Source: Halodesulfovibrio sp. MK-HDV (GTDB lineage Bacteria > Desulfobacterota > Desulfovibrionia > Desulfovibrionales > Desulfovibrionaceae). Taken from it: DNA of 64,000 nucleotides. The stretch is from positions 62,001-126,000 of the forward strand of contig NZ_WYDS01000011.1 in assembly GCF_009914765.1 (NCBI RefSeq), in the 5' to 3' direction. Under the pieces are notes generated by a model, which saw only the letters and a program-made list of their open reading frames with translations, was not told where the DNA came from and made no database searches. Below, piece by piece: positions 44,373-53,257 of this stretch (positions are counted from its first letter, which is position 1; every line of letters begins with the position of its first letter). The translations under genes and the position numbers were made by a program.

Positions 44373-46644
44373 CCTTATCCTTATCCTTCTCTTCTATGAA
44401 GAAATCAAGGTTGCAAATAGATACTTCTTCACACCCTTTATTAGCATTTTTATCTTTCTTAATAACCACAAGAGTTACGTCATCTGCATTCGGTACATTC
44501 TTTTGCCATGCTTCTACAGCTTCAAGCACGTAGTCTCGTATCTCTTCTGCTGTTTTGGAAGCATGTTTACGAATGACTTCACGTACCCGGTCTTTGCCGT
44601 ACAAGTCACCGTACCCACCTTTACGAGCTTCCCAGATACCATCCGTGCCTAATAATACGATTGTACCTTGCTGAGTAAGATCAATTTCACTCTCTTCATA
44701 TTCAAAACGCTCAATAACACCAAGCGGCAAGCCTTTGCCGCGCAGTTCAGTAAATTCTTTTTGTTCCGGCAGATATACTATTGCTGGATCATGTCCTGCT
44801 CTAACCCATCGCACGGTATCGCTATCTAACATTATTTCCAGATAAAACAGTGTCATAAACTGCCCAGTACCATGAATATCCTGCGCAAGTAGATTGCTGA
44901 CCTGAGAAACTCTGCGAGACGCACTTATACGTGTGCACTCTGTATGTACTCTCAACAACGCACGCGCTGTGGTCATCAACAAAGCTGATGCAACACCATG
45001 ACCGGAAACATCGCCGACAACAACGGACAGCACAGGATTACCATCACACGCCGTCATGTAGTAATCGTAATAATCCCCGCCAGTCTGATCACAGTAGCGA
45101 ATAGCACCGGAAATTTGCCACCCCGGTAATTTTGGGCTTCTAGCGGGAAGCAAATTTTCCTGAATCTCATGCGCAACATCCAGCGCTTGCTGAGTCTCCA
45201 GTAAATGCTCCAATTGAGGCCCTATTCGGTTGAAGGTCTCCACAAGAGTATCGCGTTCATCACCGGTTTTAAATTCAACACGAGCATTAAAGTTACCCTG
45301 AGCAAGCTCTTTAAAGGCTTCCACCATCAAGTTCATCGGTTTGGAAATAGTCTGACTCGCGTACATGGCAAAAAGGAATGTCAAAAAGACAATTACAACA
45401 ACGGCAATTTCCACCACACGCTGTTGAGCAGAGCTTGCCCAATAAAGATAGGCAAGTATCTTATTAGTCAAATGCATTACGTCATCTTCAGGCACTACTG
45501 CGATGAAGTAACTATTTTCTTTGAACGGCGCCCAAGCCACAAGACTGGATTCCCTATCCCACGGCATTAGCAAGGTACCGGATGTTCCTGAAGCAATGGC
45601 ATTCATAAATTTTGCCTTCACTTCATCATTATTAAACTTGACCCATTGCTCTTTCGAACCACCCATGACCCATGTGTATTCACGGTCGGTTTTTCCACGC
45701 TTGTAGGTATGAGCAATTGTGCGCAGGCCCGCGCTACCAGTCACTTTGTCGTCAGCCTCTTCCGCAAGAATCAGACGGGCGTGGTTCGACCATGCAGCAG
45801 AAATATTTCCACCGGAAAGTCCCTGTTCCATGAGAACATCAAGACCGACAACGCCGACAATCTCTTTTTTTTCATTAAACAGCGGAGCCGACACGGTAAA
45901 CACAAGCCTGCCCGTCGAGATATCCCGCAGCGGTGCTCGCCAGACCATTTTTTTTTCCTCAACAGCCAGTCGGTACCATACGCGCTTACGCGGATCATAC
46001 GTTTTAGGAATACCACCATGAGCAGGATAATACGCTAACAGCCCAGACTCAGTACCAATGTAGAGGTTGTAGATGAATGAGCCATATGATTTTTTAAGCT
46101 CTTTGAACAAGGGGAGCAGTCGAATCAGTTTTCCCGCTTGAAGCTTTGCAGCGGCTCGCTCTATCTGATCTTGCGGCAGGAAGTATGCGATATCACCAAA
46201 GGAAATATACTTGCTTATGTCATTGCCATATTTGACCATATACTGACGAGTTGGTGCATGCTGAGGATCGACGACGAGGTCTTCAGGATACGGAACAGTC
46301 GGTTTAATCTGATCAGAGTAAAGCAGTTTTTCCTTAGATGGGGCATGCATATCAAGAAAATGCTGAGCAGAAAAAGCCACAACATCGATAATGACGCTTC
46401 GCATCCGCTCACTGTTCTCAAGATTTTTAGCAACGTTGACGGCGATATTTTCAATAGAAAGACTCGCCTGTTTCACCAAGTCTTTACGGGTACTTTCATA
46501 CAAATAATCTTTAATATCTGTTTCCAGCTGTTGCACCGTTATGAGAGTGCCACAGATGGGCAACACACTGAACAATACCAGCGTGAGGAACAACTTCCAT
46601 CGTAAGGACAACCTATGAATAAAGGTCAACTTTCTAAGTGCCAT
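44365..46644 (-). CDS. Membrane sensor PP2C phosphatase (RsbU/SpoIIE-like) with Cache and HAMP
   Basis: Protein of 759 residues: helix at about 17-37, large periplasmic Cache-type domain (dCache motifs YDPRKRVWYR, GVVGLDVLME) to about 410, second helix at about 415-440, HAMP to about 495, then a PP2C SpoIIE domain with GGDYYDYY and VVGDVSGHGVASAL (metal-binding Asp residues), VRAGHDPAIVY and LLGTDGIWEARK. It would sense a periplasmic signal and dephosphorylate the STAS protein. First gene of a three-gene partner-switching operon. The ATG has AGGA immediately before it, so the exact start is slightly uncertain. Confidence 0.92.
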   Translation of the reverse strand: MALRKLTFIHRLSLRWKLFLTLVLFSVLPICGTLITVQQLETDIKDYLYESTRKDLVKQASLSIENIAVNVAKNLENSERMRSVIIDVVAFSAQHFLDMHAPSKEKLLYSDQIKPTVPYPEDLVVDPQHAPTRQYMVKYGNDISKYISFGDIAYFLPQDQIERAAAKLQAGKLIRLLPLFKELKKSYGSFIYNLYIGTESGLLAYYPAHGGIPKTYDPRKRVWYRLAVEEKKMVWRAPLRDISTGRLVFTVSAPLFNEKKEIVGVVGLDVLMEQGLSGGNISAAWSNHARLILAEEADDKVTGSAGLRTIAHTYKRGKTDREYTWVMGGSKEQWVKFNNDEVKAKFMNAIASGTSGTLLMPWDRESSLVAWAPFKENSYFIAVVPEDDVMHLTNKILAYLYWASSAQQRVVEIAVVVIVFLTFLFAMYASQTISKPMNLMVEAFKELAQGNFNARVEFKTGDERDTLVETFNRIGPQLEHLLETQQALDVAHEIQENLLPARSPKLPGWQISGAIRYCDQTGGDYYDYYMTACDGNPVLSVVVGDVSGHGVASALLMTTARALLRVHTECTRISASRRVSQVSNLLAQDIHGTGQFMTLFYLEIMLDSDTVRWVRAGHDPAIVYLPEQKEFTELRGKGLPLGVIERFEYEESEIDLTQQGTIVLLGTDGIWEARKGGYGDLYGKDRVREVIRKHASKTAEEIRDYVLEAVEAWQKNVPNADDVTLVVIKKDKNANKGCEEVSICNLDFFIEEKDKDKDE

Positions 46645-46727
46645 TCCTCATAGTACCGTACCTTGCTTCTTAATATTGTTATATATGCCCGCACGATGTG
46701 TCTTTCTTACATCAAAGGATACCAAGC

Positions 46728-49256
46728 ATGGCAAATGAGTCCACACCGGTTACAAAGCGTTCTATGTACTACTGGGTATTACATAAAAATAGACCGCTTC
46801 AACTGGCCATGATTACGATCATTGTTGTAACGGTCGCAATGCGACTTGTTCCTATTGAAATGCAAAAGCGTATTATCTCTGATGCCATTCAGCTAAAGAA
46901 AGTTGATGCTCTCATCTACTACTGTATGATCTATATCACTGCCGTATTCTCTGCTGGTATCCTCAAATATGCGATCAATATACTTCAAGCAAAAGTAGGC
47001 GAAAGCACACTCTTTAGAATTAGAAAGCACCTGTACGATCATATTCTCACACTCCCCATGCCTTTCTTCCGCAGAACCTCACCGGGGCTTGTTGTTTCAA
47101 CACTTATGGCAGAACTGCTTCCTATGGCGACATTTGCGGGCATGGCTATTTCTGCACCGCTAGTTAATATCCTTACATTCTTCGCATTCGCTGGATACAT
47201 GCTCTACCTCGACCCACTTCTTGCCGGACTTTCCGTCTCAATCTACCCCATTGAAATGATCATTATTCCTATCTTGCAACGTAAATACAACAAGCTCAAT
47301 CGTCAAAGAACAAATGGATTGCGACAGACAAGCAGCATCATCAGCGAATCCATGACAGGGATTCATGAAATCCAAGGAAACTGTGCGTTTTCGCTTGAAG
47401 AAACCAAATTTAAAAAATCAGCACGTTGGCTTTACAACATTACCTACCGTCTCCTAATTGTAAAATTCGGCATCAAATTTACAAACAACATATTCCAATC
47501 CATTGGCCCGTTCATCCTATTTTTAGTTGGTGGTTATCTGGCGATTCAGGGGAAATTCCAACTGGGTGCATTGGTCGCGTTCCTGTCTGCGTACGAAAAA
47601 TTATACGATCCTTGGAAAGAGCTCATGGAATTTTATCAGCTCTATCAAGACTGTGTCGTACGCTACAAACAGGTAATGGATTATTTTGATCTCGCGGCAG
47701 AATTTGATTCAATTCCGGAAGGTAGAGCTACCTATAAACTGAATGGCGACATTCATATTAAAGATCTCTCTTTCACTATCGGAACAAACATTCGTATTCT
47801 TGATAATATTGATTTAGATATAAAAGCTGGTGAGCACCTTGCTCTCGTAGGCTTTTCAGGAAGTGGTAAATCCACCCTCGCAAGTGCTGTAGGGCAAATG
47901 CTCAAATATACTGGCGGTAATGTGCAGCTGGATGGATACGAGGTTGCCCAACTGAGTAAGCAGGATATTGCGGAAAACGTTGGGATTGTTGCACAGCACC
48001 CATTTATTTTTGACGGCACTATTCGCAACAACCTAGTGTACAGCAGTGAAGCGCTTATGCGGCAAAGGGGTGAAACAGACCCTGTGCTTCCGGACTTGGA
48101 TCGAATCATTGAAGTGGCACAGCAGGTTGGTCTCTTTGTTGATGTACTCGGTTTCGGCCTGCGCACAACTCTTAAAAAGGACTCATCACCTGAGTTGATA
48201 GAAAGCCTGATCCGAGCACGTGAGCAGTTCCAGCAATTGCATGGTGCGAAGCTTCATAACGACATTGAATTCTTTAATTCTGAAAAATATCTGCAATATG
48301 CTTCCATCGCTGAAAATATTGTGTTCGGTGCATCACGGGATGAAAACATACTTCTTTCAAACCTTCACACACAACAACATTTCGTCAACTTCCTTAAAGA
48401 GTTCAACTTGCTTACTCAGCTGGAACTACTAGGTTGCCTCATTGCCACGCGTACTATTGAGCTTATCCATAATTCACCGGATGAGCAGGAACTTTTGCAA
48501 CGTAGCCCAGTTCCGGCTGATGCGCTTCCAACCTATCATCAGATTGTTGAACAACTGCGCAAATCGCAGACTCTAGAAGAGGGGCTGGTTAAATTGGAGC
48601 AGGATGCACGTGCCTCACTTCTTTACCTGAGTCTCAACTTTACACCGAGCCAGCATTCCATCGCCTCCATCCCAGAAAAACTATTCACTTCGATAAGTAG
48701 CATTCGCAAGTCATTCAAAAAATACATGGATGAACATATGCCGCAAACATTCACTACATACAGTAGAGAAAACTATGTGCATACGCTCACCATTATGGAC
48801 AACATCGCATACGGTCACATCAAACTCGATAATGCAGGTGCTGAAGAACGCGTTCAGCGACACATGAACCAGTTACTCATTATTGAAGGCGTACTGGAGC
48901 CAATTTTGGAGATTGGTCTGAACCACAACGTCGGCAATATGGGTGAAGATCTCTCCGGTGGTCAGCGCCAAAAAGTTGCGCTGGCACGTGCCTTCCTTAA
49001 ACAACCACCTATTTATATTTTTGATGAAGCCACATCTGCACTCGATAACGCGTCACAGACACGCATCCAGAATATTATGGAACGCATGCTGAAAGGCAAA
49101 GCGACCATACTCTCTGTGGTACACCGCCTCGACACCCTACCGGGGTATGACAGTGTGGCCGTGCTGCGTAGTGGCAAGCTTGTAGAAAAAGGTACCTACG
49201 AAGAACTTATGGAGAAAAAAGGATCCCTTTATGAGCTTGTGCACGGAGCGTCTTAA
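46728..49256 (+). CDS. ABC exporter (permease-ATPase) with a ~240-residue insertion in the ATPase domain
   Basis: Protein of 842 residues. Six-helix exporter membrane domain (about 1-300), then an ATPase domain. Walker A GFSGSGKST (Lys381), Q-loop Gln423 (VAQHPFIFDGTIRNN), signature LSGGQ at 742-746, Walker B FDEATSALD (Glu767), and switch His in VVHRLD. Q-loop to signature is 319 residues against roughly 75 to 80 in ordinary exporters, so about 240 residues are inserted. The insert repeats Q-loop-like segments (YASIAENIVFGAS and LTIMDNIAYGHI). Chosen ATG 46728 has AAAGGA seven bases upstream; an in-frame ATG 30 bases earlier lacks this. Substrate unknown. The next gene encodes a cyclic-nucleotide-binding protein. 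Confidence 0.88.
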   Translation: MANESTPVTKRSMYYWVLHKNRPLQLAMITIIVVTVAMRLVPIEMQKRIISDAIQLKKVDALIYYCMIYITAVFSAGILKYAINILQAKVGESTLFRIRKHLYDHILTLPMPFFRRTSPGLVVSTLMAELLPMATFAGMAISAPLVNILTFFAFAGYMLYLDPLLAGLSVSIYPIEMIIIPILQRKYNKLNRQRTNGLRQTSSIISESMTGIHEIQGNCAFSLEETKFKKSARWLYNITYRLLIVKFGIKFTNNIFQSIGPFILFLVGGYLAIQGKFQLGALVAFLSAYEKLYDPWKELMEFYQLYQDCVVRYKQVMDYFDLAAEFDSIPEGRATYKLNGDIHIKDLSFTIGTNIRILDNIDLDIKAGEHLALVGFSGSGKSTLASAVGQMLKYTGGNVQLDGYEVAQLSKQDIAENVGIVAQHPFIFDGTIRNNLVYSSEALMRQRGETDPVLPDLDRIIEVAQQVGLFVDVLGFGLRTTLKKDSSPELIESLIRAREQFQQLHGAKLHNDIEFFNSEKYLQYASIAENIVFGASRDENILLSNLHTQQHFVNFLKEFNLLTQLELLGCLIATRTIELIHNSPDEQELLQRSPVPADALPTYHQIVEQLRKSQTLEEGLVKLEQDARASLLYLSLNFTPSQHSIASIPEKLFTSISSIRKSFKKYMDEHMPQTFTTYSRENYVHTLTIMDNIAYGHIKLDNAGAEERVQRHMNQLLIIEGVLEPILEIGLNHNVGNMGEDLSGGQRQKVALARAFLKQPPIYIFDEATSALDNASQTRIQNIMERMLKGKATILSVVHRLDTLPGYDSVAVLRSGKLVEKGTYEELMEKKGSLYELVHGAS

Positions 49257-49319
49257 CGTTTCATCACTCTTATGCTTACGTTCATTGTAAACTGACTGAT
49301 ACATAATTCAGGAGATAGT

Positions 49320-49832
49320 ATGGATACCCCTCAAAAGCCCCCGTCCTGCGAATATGATCGAAATTTAGAATTGCTGCTTAAAGCAGAAATTTTTTCTAAA
49401 TTTCCAATTGAACGTCTTCGTTCGTATGCTTTGCTTGTAAAGCGCATGAATTACCAAGCTGGTGGATACGTTTTCCATCAAGGAGACACAGACAACAAAG
49501 CCTACTTACTCGTGCAGGGTTCACTTTCTATTACTCATACCTACTCAGATAAGCCCAGCACACACGGCACCATCACTCAGGGGCGAGTATTCGGTACGTT
49601 GGCATTACTTGCAGATACAGAACGTCTTTTTTCTGTTGAAGCTGTTGTGCCTTCAACCTGCCTTATTCTGCCGCGCCCTAAAGCGTTAAGTGAGCTTGAT
49701 AAAGACCCTGAAAACGCAAAAACGTTCATAAAAATTATCACAGATCGCTTAAGCCATTGGGAGAAAAATTGTCTAGTAGAAGCAGCAACAATTGAAAGTT
49801 GCCCATGTAAATATGGAGTAAGCTTGATTTAA
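49320..49832 (+). CDS. Cyclic-nucleotide-binding domain protein without DNA-binding domain
   Basis: Protein of 170 residues: a Crp-like cNMP-binding beta-barrel (AGGYVFHQGDTDNKAYLLVQ and GRVFGTLALLADTERLFSV, which has the position of the phosphate-binding cassette but lacks a clear R-x-A-T). No helix-turn-helix follows, and the C-terminus ends with a CPC near residue 162. It lies 63 bases after the ABC exporter gene in the same direction, so it may regulate that protein directly. Ligand binding is not certain. Confidence 0.8.
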   Translation: MDTPQKPPSCEYDRNLELLLKAEIFSKFPIERLRSYALLVKRMNYQAGGYVFHQGDTDNKAYLLVQGSLSITHTYSDKPSTHGTITQGRVFGTLALLADTERLFSVEAVVPSTCLILPRPKALSELDKDPENAKTFIKIITDRLSHWEKNCLVEAATIESCPCKYGVSLI

Positions 49833-50040
49833 AATAAGGCAGCGCTACTATTTTGCATGAAGTGACAGTCAAAACCTTACATCATACTGTTTTTTCAACT
49901 TCATACATAACTATCAGTAACAATAGAGTATTCTACAAGCACCACTGTCTTTTGAACAACTGACACTGCTATTTTAACTTGCAACCGATATTGATTGAGT
50001 ATACAACTTAATCAAGCTATCTGATGTAGCCAAAAATTTC
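49833..50040. other. AT-rich intergenic segment upstream of the structured RNA candidate
   Basis: No gene or hairpin recognised; may contain the promoter of the RNA at 50041-50290. Confidence 0.4.
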
Positions 50041-50290
50041 TCTCTGCAGCACCTTCGGGTGCGCTCATTGCCACTCCAGTCTGTCATCGACTAGCCCGCG
50101 TTTGACAGACTGCTTACCGAGAGAACAGCGGTCTTCTCCTCTGTCTTTAAATATATGCCTGCAACATATATGCGATCTCTCGGTCGGCGAACCGACTAGC
50201 CCACACCTTGTCGGTTCGCCAACCCTTTTCCCCAATAGTTCCCTAGTGGACAAAAAAAAGCCGTATGCATTGCATACGGCTTTTTTCATA
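50041..50290 (+). ncRNA. Candidate structured small RNA
   Basis: About 250 bases with very dense pairing: GCACC-TTCG-GGTGC (50049-50062); a 10-bp perfect stem CAGTCTGTCA/TGACAGACTG (50077-50086, 50103-50112); a long-range 9-bp stem ACCGAGAGA/TCTCTCGGT (50116-50124, 50176-50184) enclosing ATATATG/CATATAT (50151-50171); an 11-bp perfect stem GGCGAACCGAC/GTCGGTTCGCC (50186-50196, 50210-50220); then an intrinsic terminator. The decamer CGACTAGCCC occurs at both main loop entries (50088-50097, 50193-50202). No known RNA family was recognised by eye. Strand is inferred from the terminator order and is not certain. Confidence 0.5.
50252..50286. terminator. Bidirectional intrinsic terminator
   Basis: GCCGTATGC (50260-50268), loop ATT, GCATACGGC (50272-50280), flanked by A8 and T6. 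It can end the RNA candidate on the plus strand and the C_GCAxxG_C_C gene on the minus strand. Confidence 0.9.
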
Positions 50291-50314
50291 TCTCATGTAA
50301 CTTACGCGGTTATG

Positions 50315-50926
50315 TTATCGACATGCAGCTGCACATTTCTGAACAAGACTTCTCAAGGTACTTCCTATTCGCATACCCAAAACCTGAGGTTTTGATAACG
50401 GCTTCCGTATTGGTTTTTCCAAAACGACCCCGTTACGTTCTGCTATAATCATACGTGCTGCAAGCTCAGTCACATTTCCAGTAAGCATTGTACACTGCGC
50501 AAAATGCTTTGCCGGATCATCTTTGAGGTGGCGCGTGAGACTGCGACAACAGGTGGATTTATGATTTCTCACAAACGCATCATGTAATTCTTTTCCGCAG
50601 TCACGTGCGTGTGCATTGCTTGTAGCAATGCGTCCTTTTCCGGTAAACATACCTACAGAGGCAAGTCCCCCAGCAAGAGCACCACACATGCAACCAGCAC
50701 TGCCCACCCCCATACAGAAGGTTGAACCAAGGTTGATTGCTTCCTCTTCAGAAAGGGAACCATCAAACGCATCGTTCAGGGTAAACAGTACGGCTTCGGC
50801 ACACAGCAGAGCTCGTGTCTCAAAGAGATTCTCGGCCTGAAGTTTCAGCTTATCAATTGTAGCTGCAATTTCAGGAGATAGTTCAGCGTCAGCAAATGAC
50901 GCATCAGTGTACTTATTTAATTTCAT
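50315..50926 (-). CDS. C_GCAxxG_C_C family redox-type protein
   Basis: Protein of 203 residues. The family signature is visible as C-x-G-x-G-S-A-G-C-M-C-G-A-L-A-G-G (residues about 70-87) plus later Cys residues (STCCRS, AQC). Members carry conserved Cys in a pattern that suggests redox or metal binding, without a proven function. It overlaps the rhodanese gene by 14 bases and is last in a three-gene minus-strand operon. Confidence 0.85.
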   Translation of the reverse strand: MKLNKYTDASFADAELSPEIAATIDKLKLQAENLFETRALLCAEAVLFTLNDAFDGSLSEEEAINLGSTFCMGVGSAGCMCGALAGGLASVGMFTGKGRIATSNAHARDCGKELHDAFVRNHKSTCCRSLTRHLKDDPAKHFAQCTMLTGNVTELAARMIIAERNGVVLEKPIRKPLSKPQVLGMRIGSTLRSLVQKCAAACR

Positions 50927-51422
50927 CTACAGGGTATCCTGCTTCTTTCCATGCTTTAATACCACCCGGGTGACGGTAAACATTGGTGTAGCCAAGTTTG
51001 CGTGCCCACATGGCACCATTATGAGAACGGGTACACTTTACAAAGCCGCAATAGAAAACAAGCATACGATCTTTATCTGAGCCAAGAAGCGCTTCAAATT
51101 CTGCCTGAGTTTTGCCTGCGGTTTCGTTAGTATCCCAGCTGGTCATATCTGGAATAGGAAATAAAAATTGTTCAGCAGCAGGAATGTGGTTCTTTTTGTA
51201 AGAAGCTTCGTACGGCATGGTATCAATAACAAGCAGGTTGCCCTTACTCAAAGCATCTTTCAATTCCTGTGTAGAGATTACGTTGTAATCACCACGCTGG
51301 ACTTCTTTAGCAAGCTTAATGGACTTAGTTTCGAGGTCCATTTCAGATTCACCAATACCCATGAATCCGCTTAACATAACAACCCCAACCAACAACACAC
51401 AGCATACAAAAATCTTACGCAC
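50913..51422 (-). CDS. Exported rhodanese-domain protein
   Basis: Protein of 169 residues with an N-terminal signal peptide or anchor and one rhodanese domain: LVIDTMPYEASYKKNHIPAA, then the catalytic loop VFYCGFVKCTRSHNGA, and YRHPGGIKAWKEAGYPV. The catalytic Cys is that of FYCGF. Rhodaneses transfer sulfane sulfur; a periplasmic location would fit handling of sulfur compounds in a sulfate reducer. Middle gene of the operon. Confidence 0.88.
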   Translation of the reverse strand: MRKIFVCCVLLVGVVMLSGFMGIGESEMDLETKSIKLAKEVQRGDYNVISTQELKDALSKGNLLVIDTMPYEASYKKNHIPAAEQFLFPIPDMTSWDTNETAGKTQAEFEALLGSDKDRMLVFYCGFVKCTRSHNGAMWARKLGYTNVYRHPGGIKAWKEAGYPVDEIK

Positions 51423-51461
51423 AGCATACTCCAGTTTGAAATATCTTTTTAGTAACAGCGA

Positions 51462-51950
51462 CTACAAAATTTTAGCAGTCTGTTTTCTTCGCATGGGAGA
51501 AAAAAATAAAAAACAACAGGCAGCCAACAGACCCACATCCCGTATGAATGCCTCTCGCAATGCACTGCCATCATCATAACCGGCAGGAACTTCACCCGCG
51601 GCAAAACAGCCGCAATCGGCAATGACAAGTCCTTCGTACATGGCGTAGCTAAGCACTGCCATAAACATTACGGTCATGGCAGTGATCGCAGTCAAACTCC
51701 CGCGCACATTCCAGACAAGCCCAGCACCTGCCAGAATTTCAAGCACAGGAAGTCCAACTGCTACATATGGAAGCAGTTCCAAGGGAACCACGCCAAATTC
51801 TTCTATGATGATCGCAAATCCACGTAAATTCCAAAGCTTTCCGGCTCCCGCATATACAAAAACGGCACCGAGAAAAATGCGCACAACCAGCATAACGGTA
51901 GTGCGTTTTAAAATACGTGGAAAAAATTTATCGAGCAGATACATACTCAT
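51462..51950 (-). CDS. MauE/DoxX-like membrane protein
   Basis: Membrane protein of 162 residues with four hydrophobic helices. The FVYAGAGKLWNL segment near residue 33 and DCGCFAAGE near residue 112 are typical of the MauE/DoxX-like family, whose members serve thiol redox or disulfide chemistry at the membrane. First gene of the operon with the rhodanese and C_GCAxxG_C_C genes; together they look like a periplasmic sulfur-redox unit. Confidence 0.87.
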   Translation of the reverse strand: MSMYLLDKFFPRILKRTTVMLVVRIFLGAVFVYAGAGKLWNLRGFAIIIEEFGVVPLELLPYVAVGLPVLEILAGAGLVWNVRGSLTAITAMTVMFMAVLSYAMYEGLVIADCGCFAAGEVPAGYDDGSALREAFIRDVGLLAACCFLFFSPMRRKQTAKIL

Positions 51951-52103
51951 TGTTTTATCATCCTGAAGTTTTTAATCAAATCGATAATCCTCATTGCAAT
52001 CACCACATTGCATCAGCTTTATCTATGATAGCGGTAATATTTGCAGATAGTACAGCAGACTAATGTTTTTGCAATTTCGCCCACACAGCAGTATACATTG
52101 AAA

Positions 52104-53216
52104 ATGGCTGAAAAGAGACTACGAGAAGGATACACAACAGGCTCATCAGCATCGGCTGCTGCCGGTGCAGCGCTCCGTTTACTGCTCAAACAGCAGACGG
52201 TTACAGCGCTTGAAATAGCCCTCCCACCGTTTTTACGAGAAAACGGGGCTACAGATGCGCCTAAAGAACGACTGATAATCCCTGTTTATGCAGTTCACCT
52301 TGAAGAAGGTGGAGCTGTTGGCAGTGTTATAAAAGACGGTGGTGACGATCCGGATGCAACCAATGGGTTACACATTGAAGCACATGTTTCGTTATTTCCT
52401 GACAATGCAGAGATCATTCTTGAAGGCGGGAAAGGGGTTGGCAAAGTGACGCTCCCCGGATTACCCGTACCGGCAGGAAATCCTGCAATTAATCCAGAAC
52501 CACAGGAACAAATAAAAGCAGCAGTACGAGAGGCATGTGCCGAAGCCAACTACACTGGCGGCGTGCGTGTACGTATAGAAGTGCCGCGCGGTGAAGAGCG
52601 ATCCAAGAACACCATGAATGCCCGATTGGGAATTCTCGGTGGAATATCTATCCTTGGAACACGCGGAACCGTAAAGCCCTTTAGTCATAGCTCATGGAAG
52701 GCAACCATTCTGCAAGGTATGGATGTTTCACTTGCAGCCGGTGTAGATTACATAGGATTTTCCACAGGCAGACGCAGCGAGCGGCTACTTATGGAAACCC
52801 TGCCGGAGTGGAAAGAACTCGCCTTTGTTCAGGCAGCAGACTTTGTTCAGTTCTCACTGGAGTCAGCGGCAGACAAAGGGTTCAAGCGCGCGGCATGGTC
52901 ATGTTTCTTTGGGAAACTGGTCAAGTTGGCGCAAGGACACGCATACACCCACGCCAAAACTGCACCTGTTGATTTTCTATTACTCGCACAATGGTGTCGC
53001 GAAGCCGGTATCGCCGACTCTTTGCTTCCTGAAATTGAGGGAGCCAACACTGCGCGGCAAGTACTCGACATCATCAAGGACGATCCAAACAGAGAAACAG
53101 CGCTGCGCCACGTAGCAACCATAGCACGTGACATTGCGCAGGCATGGGCTAAAAACTCCGTAGAAATTACTGTCTATTTATTTGATTTTGATGGCACACT
53201 GCTCACAGTTGTGTAA
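52104..53216 (+). CDS. cbiD: Cobalt-precorrin-5B (C1)-methyltransferase CbiD
   Basis: Anaerobic cobalamin pathway enzyme of about 370 residues. The N-terminus MAEKRLREGYTTGSSASAAA matches the CbiD start (LREGYTTG-[ST]-C-A-A-A), with Ser in place of the common Cys. GGDDPDATNG, GVGKVTLPGLPV and PGNPAINP-type blocks are conserved in the family. The frame is open to TTG 52041, but homology supports ATG 52104. The last residues (LFDFDGTLLTVV) read like the start of a HAD motif and may be a remnant or extension. Followed by cbiET with a small gap. Confidence 0.92.
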   Translation: MAEKRLREGYTTGSSASAAAGAALRLLLKQQTVTALEIALPPFLRENGATDAPKERLIIPVYAVHLEEGGAVGSVIKDGGDDPDATNGLHIEAHVSLFPDNAEIILEGGKGVGKVTLPGLPVPAGNPAINPEPQEQIKAAVREACAEANYTGGVRVRIEVPRGEERSKNTMNARLGILGGISILGTRGTVKPFSHSSWKATILQGMDVSLAAGVDYIGFSTGRRSERLLMETLPEWKELAFVQAADFVQFSLESAADKGFKRAAWSCFFGKLVKLAQGHAYTHAKTAPVDFLLLAQWCREAGIADSLLPEIEGANTARQVLDIIKDDPNRETALRHVATIARDIAQAWAKNSVEITVYLFDFDGTLLTVV

Positions 53217-53257
53217 TGTTACCAAAGCATTGCAACCGGAAACTTGCTGGAGGGATT

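Noticed and set aside
44365-46644. Chemoreceptor or histidine kinase
   Set aside because: The C-terminal domain has PP2C/SpoIIE Asp motifs and no kinase or chemoreceptor signature.
49320-49832. Crp-family transcription factor
   Set aside because: No helix-turn-helix follows the nucleotide-binding barrel.
51951-52103. Cobalamin riboswitch before cbiD
   Set aside because: The gap is only about 150 bases and shows no B12-box or extended structure.
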